Shown here one piece after another: positions 8,264 through 16,904 of a stretch of 64,000 nt of DNA. Both the position numbers and the translations under genes were made by a program. Source of the DNA: Heritagella_A intestinalis (lineage in GTDB: Bacteria; Bacillota; Clostridia; Oscillospirales; Acutalibacteraceae); contig CAJFQF010000001.1 of the NCBI GenBank assembly GCA_904418995.1, forward strand, positions 199,295 to 263,294, given 5' to 3'. The stretch's first letter is position 1; each line of letters begins with the position of its first letter. The notes beneath the pieces were generated by a model. The model worked only from the letters and a program-made list of their open reading frames with translations. It made no database searches and was not told where the DNA came from.

Positions 8264-8983
8264 GTGATCGAATTTCAGAATGTCTCCAAAACCTACTCCA
8301 ATGGGACAAAGGCCCTGCAAAATGTGAGCCTGAAGGTGGATAAGGGAGAGTTTGTATTCATTGTGGGCTCCTCGGGAGCCGGTAAAAGTACGTTTTTGAA
8401 GCTGATTATGGGAGAGGAAAAGGCCAATTCCGGCGAGATTACCGTCAATGGCAAAAAGCTCTCCACCCTGCGCAACCGGGATATCCCCTATCTGCGCCGG
8501 ACCATGGGCATTGTATTCCAGGATTTCCGCTTGATTGATACCATGACCGTGTATGAAAACGTGGCCTTTGCCATGCACGTGGTGGGCGCGGCCCCGAAAA
8601 ATATCCGGAAACGGGTGCCCTATATCTTGGGGCTGGTGGGGCTGCAGAATAAGGCCAAGTGCCTCCCGGCAGAGCTTTCCGGCGGCGAGCGCCAGCGTGT
8701 GAGCCTGGCCCGCGCCCTGGTGAATAACCCGGAGATGATTATCGCCGACGAGCCCACCGGCAATATTGACCCGGCCCTTTCTTATGAGATTGTGGACCTG
8801 CTCAGTGAGATCAACCGCCGGGGCACAACGGTGCTCATGGTGACCCACGAGCACAACCTGGTCAAGCATTTCCACCGCCGGGTGGTGCAGATCCACGACG
8901 GCCAGGTGGTGGCGGACAGCGCCCGGAAATCCCCAGGAGAAGCTCCTGCTGCGGCGGCGAAGCCGGGAAAGGAGGATGCCTGA
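8264..8983 (+). CDS. ftsE: Cell-division ABC ATPase FtsE
   Basis: FtsE is the ATPase of the FtsEX complex, which passes a cytoplasmic ATP-driven signal across the membrane to peptidoglycan hydrolases. The 239-residue protein shows Walker A GSSGAGKST, Q-loop FQDFRLI, signature LSGGERQRVSLARA and Walker B MIIADEPTGNID, followed by VTHEHNL. The GTG at 8264 is chosen because AGGAGGG lies 7 bp upstream; a TTG at 8243 has no such site. The C-terminus carries a short Ala/Pro/Lys tail. Its stop overlaps the ftsX start (ATGA), so the two are translationally coupled. Confidence 0.95.
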   Translation: MIEFQNVSKTYSNGTKALQNVSLKVDKGEFVFIVGSSGAGKSTFLKLIMGEEKANSGEITVNGKKLSTLRNRDIPYLRRTMGIVFQDFRLIDTMTVYENVAFAMHVVGAAPKNIRKRVPYILGLVGLQNKAKCLPAELSGGERQRVSLARALVNNPEMIIADEPTGNIDPALSYEIVDLLSEINRRGTTVLMVTHEHNLVKHFHRRVVQIHDGQVVADSARKSPGEAPAAAAKPGKEDA

Positions 8984-9897
8984 TGAAGCTGTATAATTTC
9001 ACTTATTTGCTGAAAGAGGGCCTGCGGAACCTGAAGGGGAACCGCACCATGACCATTGCGTCTGTGGCGGTGCTGGTTTCGTGTTTGATCCTCACCGGCG
9101 CGGCCACGCTGTTTTCTTCCAGCATCAGCCTGGCCATGGAGGCCATTGAAGGCAACAATAATATTACCGTATACCTGAAAGAGGACATGCCTACTTTGGA
9201 ATCGGTCCAGGTGGGCGAGGAACTGCGGCGTTTGGACAATATCGAAACCTGCGAGTTTGTCCCCAAGGACGAGGCCCTGGAAAGCATGATGGAGCTGCTG
9301 GGGGACGACGGTACGGTGCTGGAAGGCCTTTCCGGCAGCGACAACTTCCTGCCGGACGCCTATGATATTTCCATGACGGACCTGACAAAATATGATGAGA
9401 CCATCGCAGCCATCCAGCAGGTAGAGGGCGTGGACCAGATTACCGATTACTCGGACATTGCCAATAAACTCACCTCTCTGGACAACCTGGTTTCCATGGT
9501 GGGCTTCTGGATTGTGCTCCTTTTGGGAATCGTCTCCCTGTTTATTATCGCCAACACCATCCGGGTGACCATGTATTCCCGGCGGATGGAGATCAGCATT
9601 ATGAAGTCCGTGGGCGCTACCAACTGGTTTGTGCGCTGGCCCTTTGTGGTAGAGGGCATTGTCATCGGGCTGGTGGCCGGCATTTTGGCCAGCGTCCTGC
9701 TGCTGCTCCTCTATAACAGCGTGATGCAGGTCATCACGGGGATTGCGGCCTTCTTTGTGCCCATCCCGGTAACGGATCTGATTTTGCCCTATACCCTGGT
9801 GTTTGTGATAGCCGGCGCTGCTTTCGGCGCAGTGGGCGGCGTGATTTCCATTGGAAAATATCTTCGCAAGGGAGGCAGCGAACTTGTTGGTCTTTAA
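8983..9897 (+). CDS. ftsX: Cell-division membrane protein FtsX
   Basis: FtsX is the membrane partner of FtsE. The 304-residue protein has the expected layout: a cytoplasmic N-terminus, membrane helix 1 (about 21-43), an extracellular domain (about 45-165; YLKEDMPT, CEFVPKDEALESMMELLGDD), then three more helices (about 168-190, 222-245, 265-290). The loop YSRRMEISIMKSVGATNWFVR is characteristic of the family. The extracellular domain recruits and activates a coiled-coil hydrolase in other Firmicutes, and such a gene follows directly with overlapping coding sequence. Confidence 0.95.
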   Translation: MKLYNFTYLLKEGLRNLKGNRTMTIASVAVLVSCLILTGAATLFSSSISLAMEAIEGNNNITVYLKEDMPTLESVQVGEELRRLDNIETCEFVPKDEALESMMELLGDDGTVLEGLSGSDNFLPDAYDISMTDLTKYDETIAAIQQVEGVDQITDYSDIANKLTSLDNLVSMVGFWIVLLLGIVSLFIIANTIRVTMYSRRMEISIMKSVGATNWFVRWPFVVEGIVIGLVAGILASVLLLLLYNSVMQVITGIAAFFVPIPVTDLILPYTLVFVIAGAAFGAVGGVISIGKYLRKGGSELVGL

Positions 9898-11158
9898 GAG
9901 CAGAACAAAAAAGTTTGTAAAGCGGGCAGCCAGGACGGTCTGCGCCCTGCTGCTGGCAGGGGCGGTGGCCTGGGTCTCCGTTCCCTATCAGGCGGGGACG
10001 CCGGTGTCGGCAGCCTCCACTCTGTCGGAGCTGCAGGACCGCCAGCAGGAGCTGGAAAGCCAAAAGGCCGAAAACGACGAGAAGCTGGACGCGCTGAAGG
10101 AAGATACCCAAAAGCAGGCGGAGTATAAGGAAACCCTCAACGCCCAGATTGAAACGGTCCAGCAGGAAATTGACTCCTATAACCTGGAGATCAACGCCCT
10201 CAATGACCAAATCACGGAAAAGGAAGCGGAGATTGCCGATAAGCAGGCTTCCATTGACGCCAATTATGAAAAGCTCAAGGAGCGTCTCTGCGCCTTGTAT
10301 AAGGCCGGGGAGGCCTCCACGCTGGAGATTATCCTCAATGCGGAAAACGTCTCGGATTTGCTGCGCAAGACCCAGATTATGCAGGCGGTTACCGAGCACG
10401 ATACGGAATTGATGAATACCCTGAAAACCGAAATGGAAGAAGTGGCCGGCCAGAAGGCGGAGATTGAGAGCAATAAGGCCGAATTGACGGACAGCCGCAC
10501 CAAGCTCCAGGACAGCCAGAACCAGCTGACCGCCCTGATGGAAGAGGCCGATTCCCTCCTGACGGATTTGGAGCGGCAGCAGAAAGAGCTGGAAGAGGAA
10601 AATGCTTCCCTCAGCGAAGAGATGCAGCAGGCCCAGGCAGACCTGGACCAGTGGTATGCGGATTATTATGCTTCCCAGAACAGCGGGGACGATTCCAATG
10701 GCTCCGGCGGTTCCTCCGATGGCGGTTCTTCCTCCGGGGGGAACACCGGCAGCAATGAGCCCGTAGACGGTACCGGCCAGTTTATGTGGCCTGTGCCCGG
10801 CTATTACGGCGCCATTACCCAGGGCTTCCATTCCGGCCACAAGGGCCTGGATATTTCCGGCGGCGGCATTTACGGCCAGCCCATTGTGGCGTCGGATTCC
10901 GGCTATGTGGTATTTGCCGGCTTTGGCAGCGCGGCCAACTCCCACAACCGCTATGGCTATTGCGTGGACTTGGACCACGGCAACGGCTATTCCACCATGT
11001 ATGCCCATTGCAGCGCTTTGACAGTGAGCACCGGCTCTTATGTGACCAAGGGCCAGGTAATCGGCTATGTGGGCAATACCGGCCAATCCTATGGCGCGCA
11101 TCTGCACTTTGAGATTCGCCATTACGGCACGCCGGTGAACCCCAGCAGCTATGTATAA
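9884..11158 (+). CDS. Coiled-coil M23 peptidoglycan hydrolase, likely FtsEX effector
   Basis: This is a secreted LytM/M23 zinc endopeptidase predicted to cut peptide cross-links in peptidoglycan. A TTG at 9884 is the likely start: GGGAGG is about 8 bp upstream, inside the end of ftsX. The 424-residue protein has a signal peptide (about 1-42), a long coiled coil (about 45-260; ELQDRQQELESQKAENDEKL, further Glu/Lys/Gln heptads), a Ser/Gly linker (about 268-295) and a C-terminal M23 domain. The zinc ligands are visible in HKGLDI and HLHFE. Coiled-coil hydrolases next to ftsEX are activated by FtsX in Bacillus (CwlO) and streptococci (PcsB); the same role is inferred here. Confidence 0.88.
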   Translation: MLVFKSRTKKFVKRAARTVCALLLAGAVAWVSVPYQAGTPVSAASTLSELQDRQQELESQKAENDEKLDALKEDTQKQAEYKETLNAQIETVQQEIDSYNLEINALNDQITEKEAEIADKQASIDANYEKLKERLCALYKAGEASTLEIILNAENVSDLLRKTQIMQAVTEHDTELMNTLKTEMEEVAGQKAEIESNKAELTDSRTKLQDSQNQLTALMEEADSLLTDLERQQKELEEENASLSEEMQQAQADLDQWYADYYASQNSGDDSNGSGGSSDGGSSSGGNTGSNEPVDGTGQFMWPVPGYYGAITQGFHSGHKGLDISGGGIYGQPIVASDSGYVVFAGFGSAANSHNRYGYCVDLDHGNGYSTMYAHCSALTVSTGSYVTKGQVIGYVGNTGQSYGAHLHFEIRHYGTPVNPSSYV

Positions 11159-11281
11159 ACCCTATTGACCTGTTGCCAGGGACAGGGGGCTTTCCGGGAA
11201 CCCCGGAAGAAGGCCTCCTGCCCCTGCTTTTGCGTTCCCCCAGCCTGGATTTTATCAAGTACCAGAAAGGACGATGCGGAT

Positions 11282-12604
11282 ATGAAAAAAGTTTCCATTG
11301 GGACGGCAGTGGCATTGGCAGCCATGGCAGCGGCGGTGACGGTTTCCCTGACCTATCTCTATGCCATGGAGCGGTTTAACAGCAAGGTGGCCGACGTCAA
11401 CGAGCGTCAGGCCATGTATGCCAAGCTCAACGAAATTGACCAGAAGGTCCGCCAGGACGCCGTGGGCACGCTGGATGAAACCGCCCTGAAAGACGGCATC
11501 TGCGAGGGTTATGTGGCCGGCCTGGGAGACGCCAACGCCCAGTATCTTTCGGCGGAGCGGTATCGGATTCTCCAGCAGGGCAGCGCGGAAGAAAACATCG
11601 GCGTAGGCGTGCGCACCATCCAGGACGAGGACGGCAATATGGAAGTGGTGGAGGTGCTCCCCGGCTCCTCCGCAGAAGAGGCGGGCATCCGCAATGGGGA
11701 TGTGATTGTCGCTGTGGACGGCAGCGAGGTCATCCGCATCACCTATGGGGAGGCTTTGACCCGGCTCAGCGGCGCCGCCGGCAGCGAGATTACCCTGCGG
11801 GTTCTGCGCACCGGGGAGCAGGAAGTGGAGCGGGACGGGAAAACTGTTACCGAAGAAGTGACAGAGCCCCTGGAATTCACTTTGGAGCGCCGGGCCTATG
11901 AGGATTCCAGCATTGACTGGGACGTCATCAACGGGAACGTGGGATGCATCACGGTGCGCAGCTTTACCGAGGAAACCGCCCAGGAAGTGGAGGAAGCGGT
12001 GTCCGCCCTGCAGGAGCAGGGGGTCTGCGGCATTGTGCTGGATTTGCGGGGGAATACCAGCGGCAGCGTGGCCCATATGGTGGAGGCCTTTCAGCAGTTC
12101 CTGCCGGCGGGGAACGTGGCCCAGTATGTAAACAGCAGCGAGGAGACCGTGGTGGAATTCACCGCAGGCAGCCAGCGGCTGGCCCTGCCTTTGGCGGTGG
12201 TGGCGGATGACACCACCTATGGGGCCGCCGAGGTCATGGCTGCCGCCATGCGGGACGGCAAAGCGGCGGTGCTGGTGGGCGCCGCCACCGCTGGGGCGGC
12301 CTCCCGCCAGGAGACGCTGCCCCTGTCTGACGGCTCCGCTGTGATTCTCACAGTGGGCTATTATGTGGACGCCCAGGGGAACTCCCTGTATGGCCAGGGG
12401 GTGGCGCCGGACCGGGAAGTAGAATTGAGCATCCTGCAAAAGCAGGTGCTGCTGCGGGGGATGCTGGACCCCCGGGAGGACCCCCAGATGCAGACGGCGG
12501 TGACCGCCCTCATTGAGCAGGGCGCCCAGGTGCAGCAGGTCCCGGGCACCGAGGAGCAGCAGGCCCCTTCCCAGACGTCGGGAAGCGATTCGGCGGAAGA
12601 ATGA
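11282..12604 (+). CDS. S41-family carboxy-terminal protease homologue, apparently inactive
   Basis: This 440-residue membrane-anchored protein has the layout of CtpA/CtpB: an N-terminal helix (about 8-27), a PDZ domain (about 100-180; IGVGVRTI, VLPGSSAEEAGIRNGDVIVAVDG) and an S41 fold (about 220-390). In active enzymes the nucleophile sits in SASASE and the general-base Lys in TFGKG. Here those blocks read TYGAAE and TAGAA, so Ser is Gly and Lys is Ala, while the surrounding AVLVG and PLSDGSA motifs are intact. Proteolysis is therefore not expected; a scaffold or adaptor role with the preceding FtsEX/M23 set is inferred. The ATG at 11282 follows AGAAAGGA. ctpB lies near ftsEX in Bacillus too. 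Confidence 0.85.
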   Translation: MKKVSIGTAVALAAMAAAVTVSLTYLYAMERFNSKVADVNERQAMYAKLNEIDQKVRQDAVGTLDETALKDGICEGYVAGLGDANAQYLSAERYRILQQGSAEENIGVGVRTIQDEDGNMEVVEVLPGSSAEEAGIRNGDVIVAVDGSEVIRITYGEALTRLSGAAGSEITLRVLRTGEQEVERDGKTVTEEVTEPLEFTLERRAYEDSSIDWDVINGNVGCITVRSFTEETAQEVEEAVSALQEQGVCGIVLDLRGNTSGSVAHMVEAFQQFLPAGNVAQYVNSSEETVVEFTAGSQRLALPLAVVADDTTYGAAEVMAAAMRDGKAAVLVGAATAGAASRQETLPLSDGSAVILTVGYYVDAQGNSLYGQGVAPDREVELSILQKQVLLRGMLDPREDPQMQTAVTALIEQGAQVQQVPGTEEQQAPSQTSGSDSAEE

Positions 12605-12653
12605 TTTTTCCCGGCGCTATGCGGTTTTTCGCCTGCCGTTCACGGATTTTTTA

Positions 12654-12682
12654 TTGACATCCTGAGGCAGAATTATTATAAT
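12654..12682 (+). promoter_or_regulatory. Consensus promoter of greA
   Basis: TTGACA (12654-12659) and TATAAT (12677-12682) both match the sigma-A consensus exactly, with a 17-bp spacer. Confidence 0.85.
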
Positions 12683-12726
12683 AAGAGCATTGTTCCAATC
12701 AGTAAAGCGAAAAGGTGGTACCATAG

Positions 12727-13212
12727 ATGGCAGTAAAAGAGATTATTTTAACCCAGGAAGGCCTGGAAGCTCTGGAAAAAGAGCTGGACTACCTCAAGTC
12801 CGTGCGCCGGAAAGAAGTGGCCGAGAAAATCAAAGTGGCCCTGTCCTTCGGCGACCTTTCGGAGAACAGCGAGTATGACGAGGCCAAAAACGAGCAGGCC
12901 ATTATGGAAGCCCGTATTGCCGATATTGAGGTCATGCTCAAAAACGTAAAGCTCATCAACGAAGAGGACCTGAACAACGAAAATATCCACATTGGTTCCC
13001 GCATCGAGCTGGAGATCACCGGCCCTGATGGGAACGTGCGGAGCAAAGAATATAAAATCGTGGGCTCCAACGAGGCCAACCCCCGGGAGGGCCGCATTTC
13101 CGATGAATCCGCCGTGGGCAAAGCCCTGCTGGGCCACCAGGTGGGCGATACGGTGGATGTGGAAGTCCCTGCCGGCACCATGCGTTATCGCGTAGTGGGA
13201 ATTGCAAAATAA
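12727..13212 (+). CDS. greA: Transcription elongation factor GreA
   Basis: GreA rescues backtracked RNA polymerase by stimulating cleavage of the nascent RNA. The 161-residue length is typical. The N-terminal coiled coil (about 1-75) carries the acidic tip LSFGDLSENSEYDEAKNEQA, which enters the polymerase secondary channel. The C-terminal FKBP-like domain ends with ISDESAVGKALLGHQVGD and VEVPAG. It starts at ATG 12727 after AAAGGTGG and is transcribed from a strong consensus promoter. greA followed by lysS is a common order in Clostridia. Confidence 0.96.
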   Translation: MAVKEIILTQEGLEALEKELDYLKSVRRKEVAEKIKVALSFGDLSENSEYDEAKNEQAIMEARIADIEVMLKNVKLINEEDLNNENIHIGSRIELEITGPDGNVRSKEYKIVGSNEANPREGRISDESAVGKALLGHQVGDTVDVEVPAGTMRYRVVGIAK

Positions 13213-13230
13213 GCAGCCGGGTCCGCCCGG

Positions 13231-13265
13231 CAGGGGGTGCGGGTAATACCCACCCCTGTTTTTTT
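13231..13265 (+). terminator. Terminator after greA
   Basis: The CAGGGG...CCCCTG hairpin, with an inner GGGT/ACCC pairing, is followed by a run of seven T residues. A further hairpin (GGCCCC/GGGGCC, about 13275-13290) lies before lysS. Confidence 0.8.
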
Positions 13266-13339
13266 AGGAGAGAAGGCCCCGATAGGGGCCTTTGATGCGT
13301 GGGAAAAGAAGGAAATTTTTTGAAAGGAATGAATCCCCC

Positions 13340-14851
13340 ATGAGTGAAACCAATCGGGCATCCGCCCAGGAACAGGATCTCAACGAGCTTTTGCAGATCC
13401 GCCGGGACAAGCTGGCCCAGCTGCAGGAAGCTGGCCAGGACCCCTTCCGTTTGACCAGCTACCCTGTAGACAACCATGCTGCGCCCATCCGGGAGAAATA
13501 TGCGGCCTTGGAGCCGGAACAGGACAGCGGCGACCAGGTGTGCGTGGCCGGCCGTATGATGAGCAAGCGGGTGATGGGCAAGGCCAGCTTTGCCGATTTG
13601 CAGGATAAGAGCGGCTCCATCCAGCTGTATGTCCGCCGCGACCTTATTGGCGACGAAGCATACGCCGCTTTTAAAAAGCTGGACATCGGCGACCTCATCG
13701 GCGTCAAGGGCGAGGTGTTCCGCACCAAGAAGGGGGAGCTCAGCGTCAAGGCTTCTGAGGTGACCCTGCTGAGCAAGAGCCTCAAGCCCCTGCCGGAGAA
13801 GTTCCACGGTCTCACGGATACGGATACCCGGTACCGCCAGCGCTATGTGGATTTGATTGTCAACCCGGAAGTCCGGGATACCTTCATCAAGCGCTCCGCC
13901 ATTCTGCGGGAGATCCGCAACTTCCTGGACAGCCAGGGCTTTATGGAGGTGGAAACCCCCATGCTGGTGTCCAATGCCGGCGGCGCGGCTGCCCGCCCCT
14001 TTGAGACCCACTACAACGCCCTGGACGAGGATGTAAAGCTGCGGATTTCCCTGGAGCTGTATCTGAAGCGGCTTATCGTAGGCGGCCTGGAGCGGGTGTA
14101 TGAGATTGGCCGGGTGTTCCGCAACGAGGGCGTGGATACCCGCCACAACCCGGAGTTCACCCTGATGGAGCTGTATCAGGCCTACACCGACTATCACGGC
14201 ATGATGGATTTGACGGAGAACCTGTTCCGCCATGTGGCCCAGAAGGTCTGCGGCACCACTTTGATCCCCTATGCCGAGGCCATGATTGATTTGGGCAAGC
14301 CCTTTGCGCGCATGACCATGGTGGACGCGGTGAAGAAGTATGCCGGGGTGGATTTCGACCAGATTCCCGACACCGAAGCCGCCAAAAAGCTGGCGGATGA
14401 AAAGGGCATCCACTATGAGGCCCGCCACACCAAGGGGGACATCCTGAACCTGTTCTTTGAGGAGTATGTGGAGGAGCACCTGATCCAGCCCATTTTCATT
14501 ATGGACCACCCGGTGGAGATCTCCCCCTTGACCAAGCGCAAGCCCGACAAGCCCGAGTATGTGGAGCGGTTTGAGCTCTTCATTTATGGCCGGGAGATGT
14601 GCAACGCCTACTCCGAGCTCAACGACCCCATTGACCAGCGCAAGCGTTTTGCCGAGCAGGAGAAGCTGCTGGCCCAGGGTGACGAAGAAGCCAACCACAC
14701 CGACGAGGACTTCCTCAATGCACTGGAAATCGGTATGCCCCCCACGGGCGGTATCGGCTACGGCATTGACCGCCTGGTGATGCTGCTGACCAATTCCGCC
14801 AGCATCCGGGACGTGCTGCTGTTCCCCACCATGAAACCCCTGGATAAGTAA
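13340..14851 (+). CDS. lysS: Lysyl-tRNA synthetase, class II
   Basis: This enzyme charges tRNA(Lys) with lysine. The 503-residue protein has an N-terminal OB-fold anticodon-binding domain (about 60-165; VAGRMMSKRVMGKASFADLQ) and a class II catalytic core: motif 1 near FLDSQGFMEVETPML, motif 2 RVFRNEGVDTRHNPEFT and motif 3 GGIGYGIDRLVMLLT. The segments EISPLTKRKPD and ELFIYGREMCNAYSELNDP are typical of LysS. The ATG at 13340 follows AAAGGAATGAATC. An in-frame start at 13292 lies in a leader hairpin and is not preferred. All motifs are intact. Confidence 0.96.
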   Translation: MSETNRASAQEQDLNELLQIRRDKLAQLQEAGQDPFRLTSYPVDNHAAPIREKYAALEPEQDSGDQVCVAGRMMSKRVMGKASFADLQDKSGSIQLYVRRDLIGDEAYAAFKKLDIGDLIGVKGEVFRTKKGELSVKASEVTLLSKSLKPLPEKFHGLTDTDTRYRQRYVDLIVNPEVRDTFIKRSAILREIRNFLDSQGFMEVETPMLVSNAGGAAARPFETHYNALDEDVKLRISLELYLKRLIVGGLERVYEIGRVFRNEGVDTRHNPEFTLMELYQAYTDYHGMMDLTENLFRHVAQKVCGTTLIPYAEAMIDLGKPFARMTMVDAVKKYAGVDFDQIPDTEAAKKLADEKGIHYEARHTKGDILNLFFEEYVEEHLIQPIFIMDHPVEISPLTKRKPDKPEYVERFELFIYGREMCNAYSELNDPIDQRKRFAEQEKLLAQGDEEANHTDEDFLNALEIGMPPTGGIGYGIDRLVMLLTNSASIRDVLLFPTMKPLDK

Positions 14852-14860
14852 TGCAATGAG

Positions 14861-14893
14861 AGGCCGCCTGTTTCTGTACAGGCGGCCTTTTTG
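14861..14893 (+). terminator. Terminator after lysS
   Basis: AGGCCGCCTGT pairs with ACAGGCGGCCT and is followed by TTTT. Confidence 0.85.
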
Positions 14894-14919
14894 ACTTTTC
14901 CGGGGGCAGTTGTTATACT
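14891..14919 (+). promoter_or_regulatory. Promoter of the alpha/beta hydrolase gene
   Basis: TTGACT (14891-14896), a 17-bp spacer and TATACT (14914-14919) start right at the end of the lysS terminator. Confidence 0.65.
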
Positions 14920-14956
14920 GAATCTGGATAAATTTTCGTAGAAAGGTGGGAGCGCG

Positions 14957-15589
14957 GTGCAAAACCTCTTGCTTCACGGATTAGGGCAGAATGTGGCCAG
15001 CTGGGAGGCTGTAAAAAGCCAGTTGGCAAGCCGCCAGATGGAAGCAGAAGCCCTGGATTTGTATGGGATGCTGCAAGGCAGGAAGGCAGAATACGGGGCC
15101 CTGCTGGAGAGTTTACTAGACCATTGCAATGGGCAGGACGGGAAGCTGAACCTGTGCGGCCTGTCCCTTGGCGGGGTGCTGGCATTGGACTATGCCAAAA
15201 GGTTCCCGGAGCGGGTGAACTCCCTGGTAGTCATCGGCACCCCGTACCAAATCCCCAAGTTCCTCTTGCAGTTACAGAGCATGATTTTCCGTGTCATGCC
15301 CAAATCCGCCTTTGAAGAAATGGGGTGCGGCAAAAAGACCCTGCGTTCTTTGGCCAGCTCCATGGGGCGCTTGGACATCCCCGAGGGTTTGGAGAAAATC
15401 CACTGCCCGGCGTTGGTTTTGTGCGGGGAAAAGGACTCCCAAAACCAGGAGAGCGCCCAGCGCCTGCACCAGCAGCTCAAAGGGAGCGTGCTGCGGCTGG
15501 TTCCAGGGGCCGCACATGAGGTCAACGTGGAGAACCCCCAGGCCCTTGCCCAGCTCCTCTGTGAGTTTTGGGGAGAGGAAACCTCCTAA
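14957..15589 (+). CDS. Alpha/beta-fold hydrolase
   Basis: This 210-residue hydrolase has the canonical elements in order: the oxyanion region LLHGLGQN near the N-terminus, the nucleophile elbow GLSLGG (about residues 69-74), the acid in CGEKDSQN and the catalytic His in GAAHEVN. The family includes esterases, lipases and C-C hydrolases, and the substrate cannot be told from sequence. The start is GTG at 14957, preceded by AAAGGTGGGAG. It has its own promoter and converges on ldh, sharing a hairpin between them. Confidence 0.8.
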   Translation: MQNLLLHGLGQNVASWEAVKSQLASRQMEAEALDLYGMLQGRKAEYGALLESLLDHCNGQDGKLNLCGLSLGGVLALDYAKRFPERVNSLVVIGTPYQIPKFLLQLQSMIFRVMPKSAFEEMGCGKKTLRSLASSMGRLDIPEGLEKIHCPALVLCGEKDSQNQESAQRLHQQLKGSVLRLVPGAAHEVNVENPQALAQLLCEFWGEETS

Positions 15590-15608
15590 GCGCTTTTTAA
15601 CAGTCAAA

Positions 15609-15641
15609 GGCCCGCCCTCCGGAATGTCCGGGGAGCGGGCC
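15609..15641. terminator. Hairpin between convergent genes
   Basis: GGCCCGCCCTCCGGA pairs with TCCGGGGAGCGGGCC around a 3-base loop. The flanks are only weakly T-rich. It probably ends transcription from both the hydrolase gene and ldh. Confidence 0.6.
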
Positions 15642-15660
15642 CATTGATTTTAGAAAGGGA

Positions 15661-16617
15661 TTACAGGTTTTCCAGTTCCCGATAGCTGTTTTCCAAAGTC
15701 TCGCAGGAGAGGCGGAATTTTTCGCTTTCTTCCGCAGAGAGGTTCAGGGGGAGCACTTTGCGCACGCCGTTGCGGCCCACAATGCAGGGCACTCCGGCAA
15801 AGACCCCGTGCTGGCCGTATTCGCCCCGGAGCATGGCGGAAACCGTCAGGACGCTGCTCTCGTTGCCGAAGATGGCCCGGGTAATCCGCACCATTGCCAT
15901 GCCGATGCCGTAATAGGTGGCCCGCTTGGCCTTGATAATCTGCTGGGCGGCGGTGCGCACCTCTTCGCTGATGCGGTCCAGGTCCTCCCGGCAGCAGTTG
16001 CCGGATTCCTCGCAGATCTCCAAAATAGGCCGGGTGGCCAGCATGGCCTGGGACCAGGCCACAAACTCGCTGTCCCCGTGCTCGCCGATGACATAGGCGT
16101 GCATATTCCGGGGGTCTACGGAGAAATACTCGCCCAGAAGATAGCGCAGGCGGGCGGTATCCAGAGCGGTGCCGGTGCCCAGCACCCGGCGAGGGTTAAA
16201 GCCGGACAGGGTGCAGGTAATGCGGGTCATGATGTCCACGGGGTTGGTGGCCACCAGGAAGATGCCGTTAAAACCGGATTCCGTTACCGGCCCGATGATG
16301 GAGCGGAAAACTTCCGTATTCCGGTTCAGCAGGTCCAGGCGGGATTCCCCGGGTTTTTGGGCCACGCCGGCGCAGATGACCACAATGTCAGCAGTGGCGC
16401 AGTCCGCATATTCCCCGGCGCGGATTTTCATATGAGAACCGGAAAAAGCCAGGCCGTGGTTCAGGTCCATGGCTTCGCCCCGGGCCCGTTCCTTGTCCAG
16501 GTCGATGAGCACCAGTTCGTCGCAGGCGTTCTGGTTCAGCAGGGCATAGGCGTAGCTCATGCCCACCATGCCGGTGCCAATGAGCACCACTTTTCGGTTG
16601 TCGGTTACAGGAATCAT
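15661..16617 (-). CDS. ldh: L-lactate dehydrogenase
   Basis: The enzyme reduces pyruvate to L-lactate with NADH, regenerating NAD+ during fermentation. The 318-residue protein has an N-terminal Rossmann fold (VVLIGTGMVGMSYAYAL; acidic LIDLDKERARGEAMDL), the substrate-gripping region GVAQKPGESRLDLLNRN, the NAD-binding VATNPVDIMT and the active-site IGEHGDSE with the catalytic His. The SRLDLL segment is typical of lactate rather than malate dehydrogenase. A promoter and a perfect Rex operator lie immediately upstream, so expression should rise when the NADH/NAD+ ratio is high. Confidence 0.93.
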   Translation of the reverse strand: MIPVTDNRKVVLIGTGMVGMSYAYALLNQNACDELVLIDLDKERARGEAMDLNHGLAFSGSHMKIRAGEYADCATADIVVICAGVAQKPGESRLDLLNRNTEVFRSIIGPVTESGFNGIFLVATNPVDIMTRITCTLSGFNPRRVLGTGTALDTARLRYLLGEYFSVDPRNMHAYVIGEHGDSEFVAWSQAMLATRPILEICEESGNCCREDLDRISEEVRTAAQQIIKAKRATYYGIGMAMVRITRAIFGNESSVLTVSAMLRGEYGQHGVFAGVPCIVGRNGVRKVLPLNLSAEESEKFRLSCETLENSYRELENL

Positions 16618-16700
16618 TTGGTTCAGTCCTTTCTGTCACGCTATCCTTATGGTTGCCGGAAATTTCCCCGGTATGCGAGGAATCTTCGGCAGGGATAACT

Positions 16701-16718
16701 TTGTTAATTTTTTAACAA
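16701..16718. promoter_or_regulatory. Rex operator at ldh
   Basis: The perfect palindrome TTGTTAATTTTTTAACAA matches the Rex consensus (TTGTTAA-N4-TTAACAA). It lies just downstream of the ldh -10 element, where bound Rex would block transcription. Rex releases DNA when NADH is high. Confidence 0.85.
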
Positions 16719-16722
16719 TATT

Positions 16723-16751
16723 ATTATAGCAAATTTCCTCCCAAAAATCAA
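16723..16751 (-). promoter_or_regulatory. Promoter of ldh
   Basis: On the minus strand, TTGATT (16751-16746), a 17-bp spacer and TATAAT (16728-16723) drive ldh. The Rex site begins 4 bp beyond the -10. Confidence 0.8.
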
Positions 16752-16853
16752 GAGTCAAAGGAAGCATTCCCGTGTTCCGCGAGAAAAGACAACAAAGCGC
16801 GGGATTTTGAGTGAGATTCCATCCATATATAAAAGGCATTTTTGACGGATTTA

Positions 16854-16886
16854 GCCCAAACGGAAGCTCTTTTGGCCCAAACGGAA
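16854..16886. repeat. Two direct copies of GCCCAAACGGAA
   Basis: GCCCAAACGGAA occurs at 16854-16865 and 16875-16886, a 21-bp period, or about two DNA turns. They lie upstream of the promoter for the metal-ATPase genes and could be paired regulator sites. Confidence 0.45.
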
Positions 16887-16904
16887 ATATCTATCCGGAA
16901 GCTA

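Noticed and set aside
13016..14977. Minus-strand open frame of over 650 codons across lysS
   Set aside because: The plus strand encodes an intact lysyl-tRNA synthetase with all class II motifs; the antisense frame is a codon-bias artefact in GC-rich DNA.
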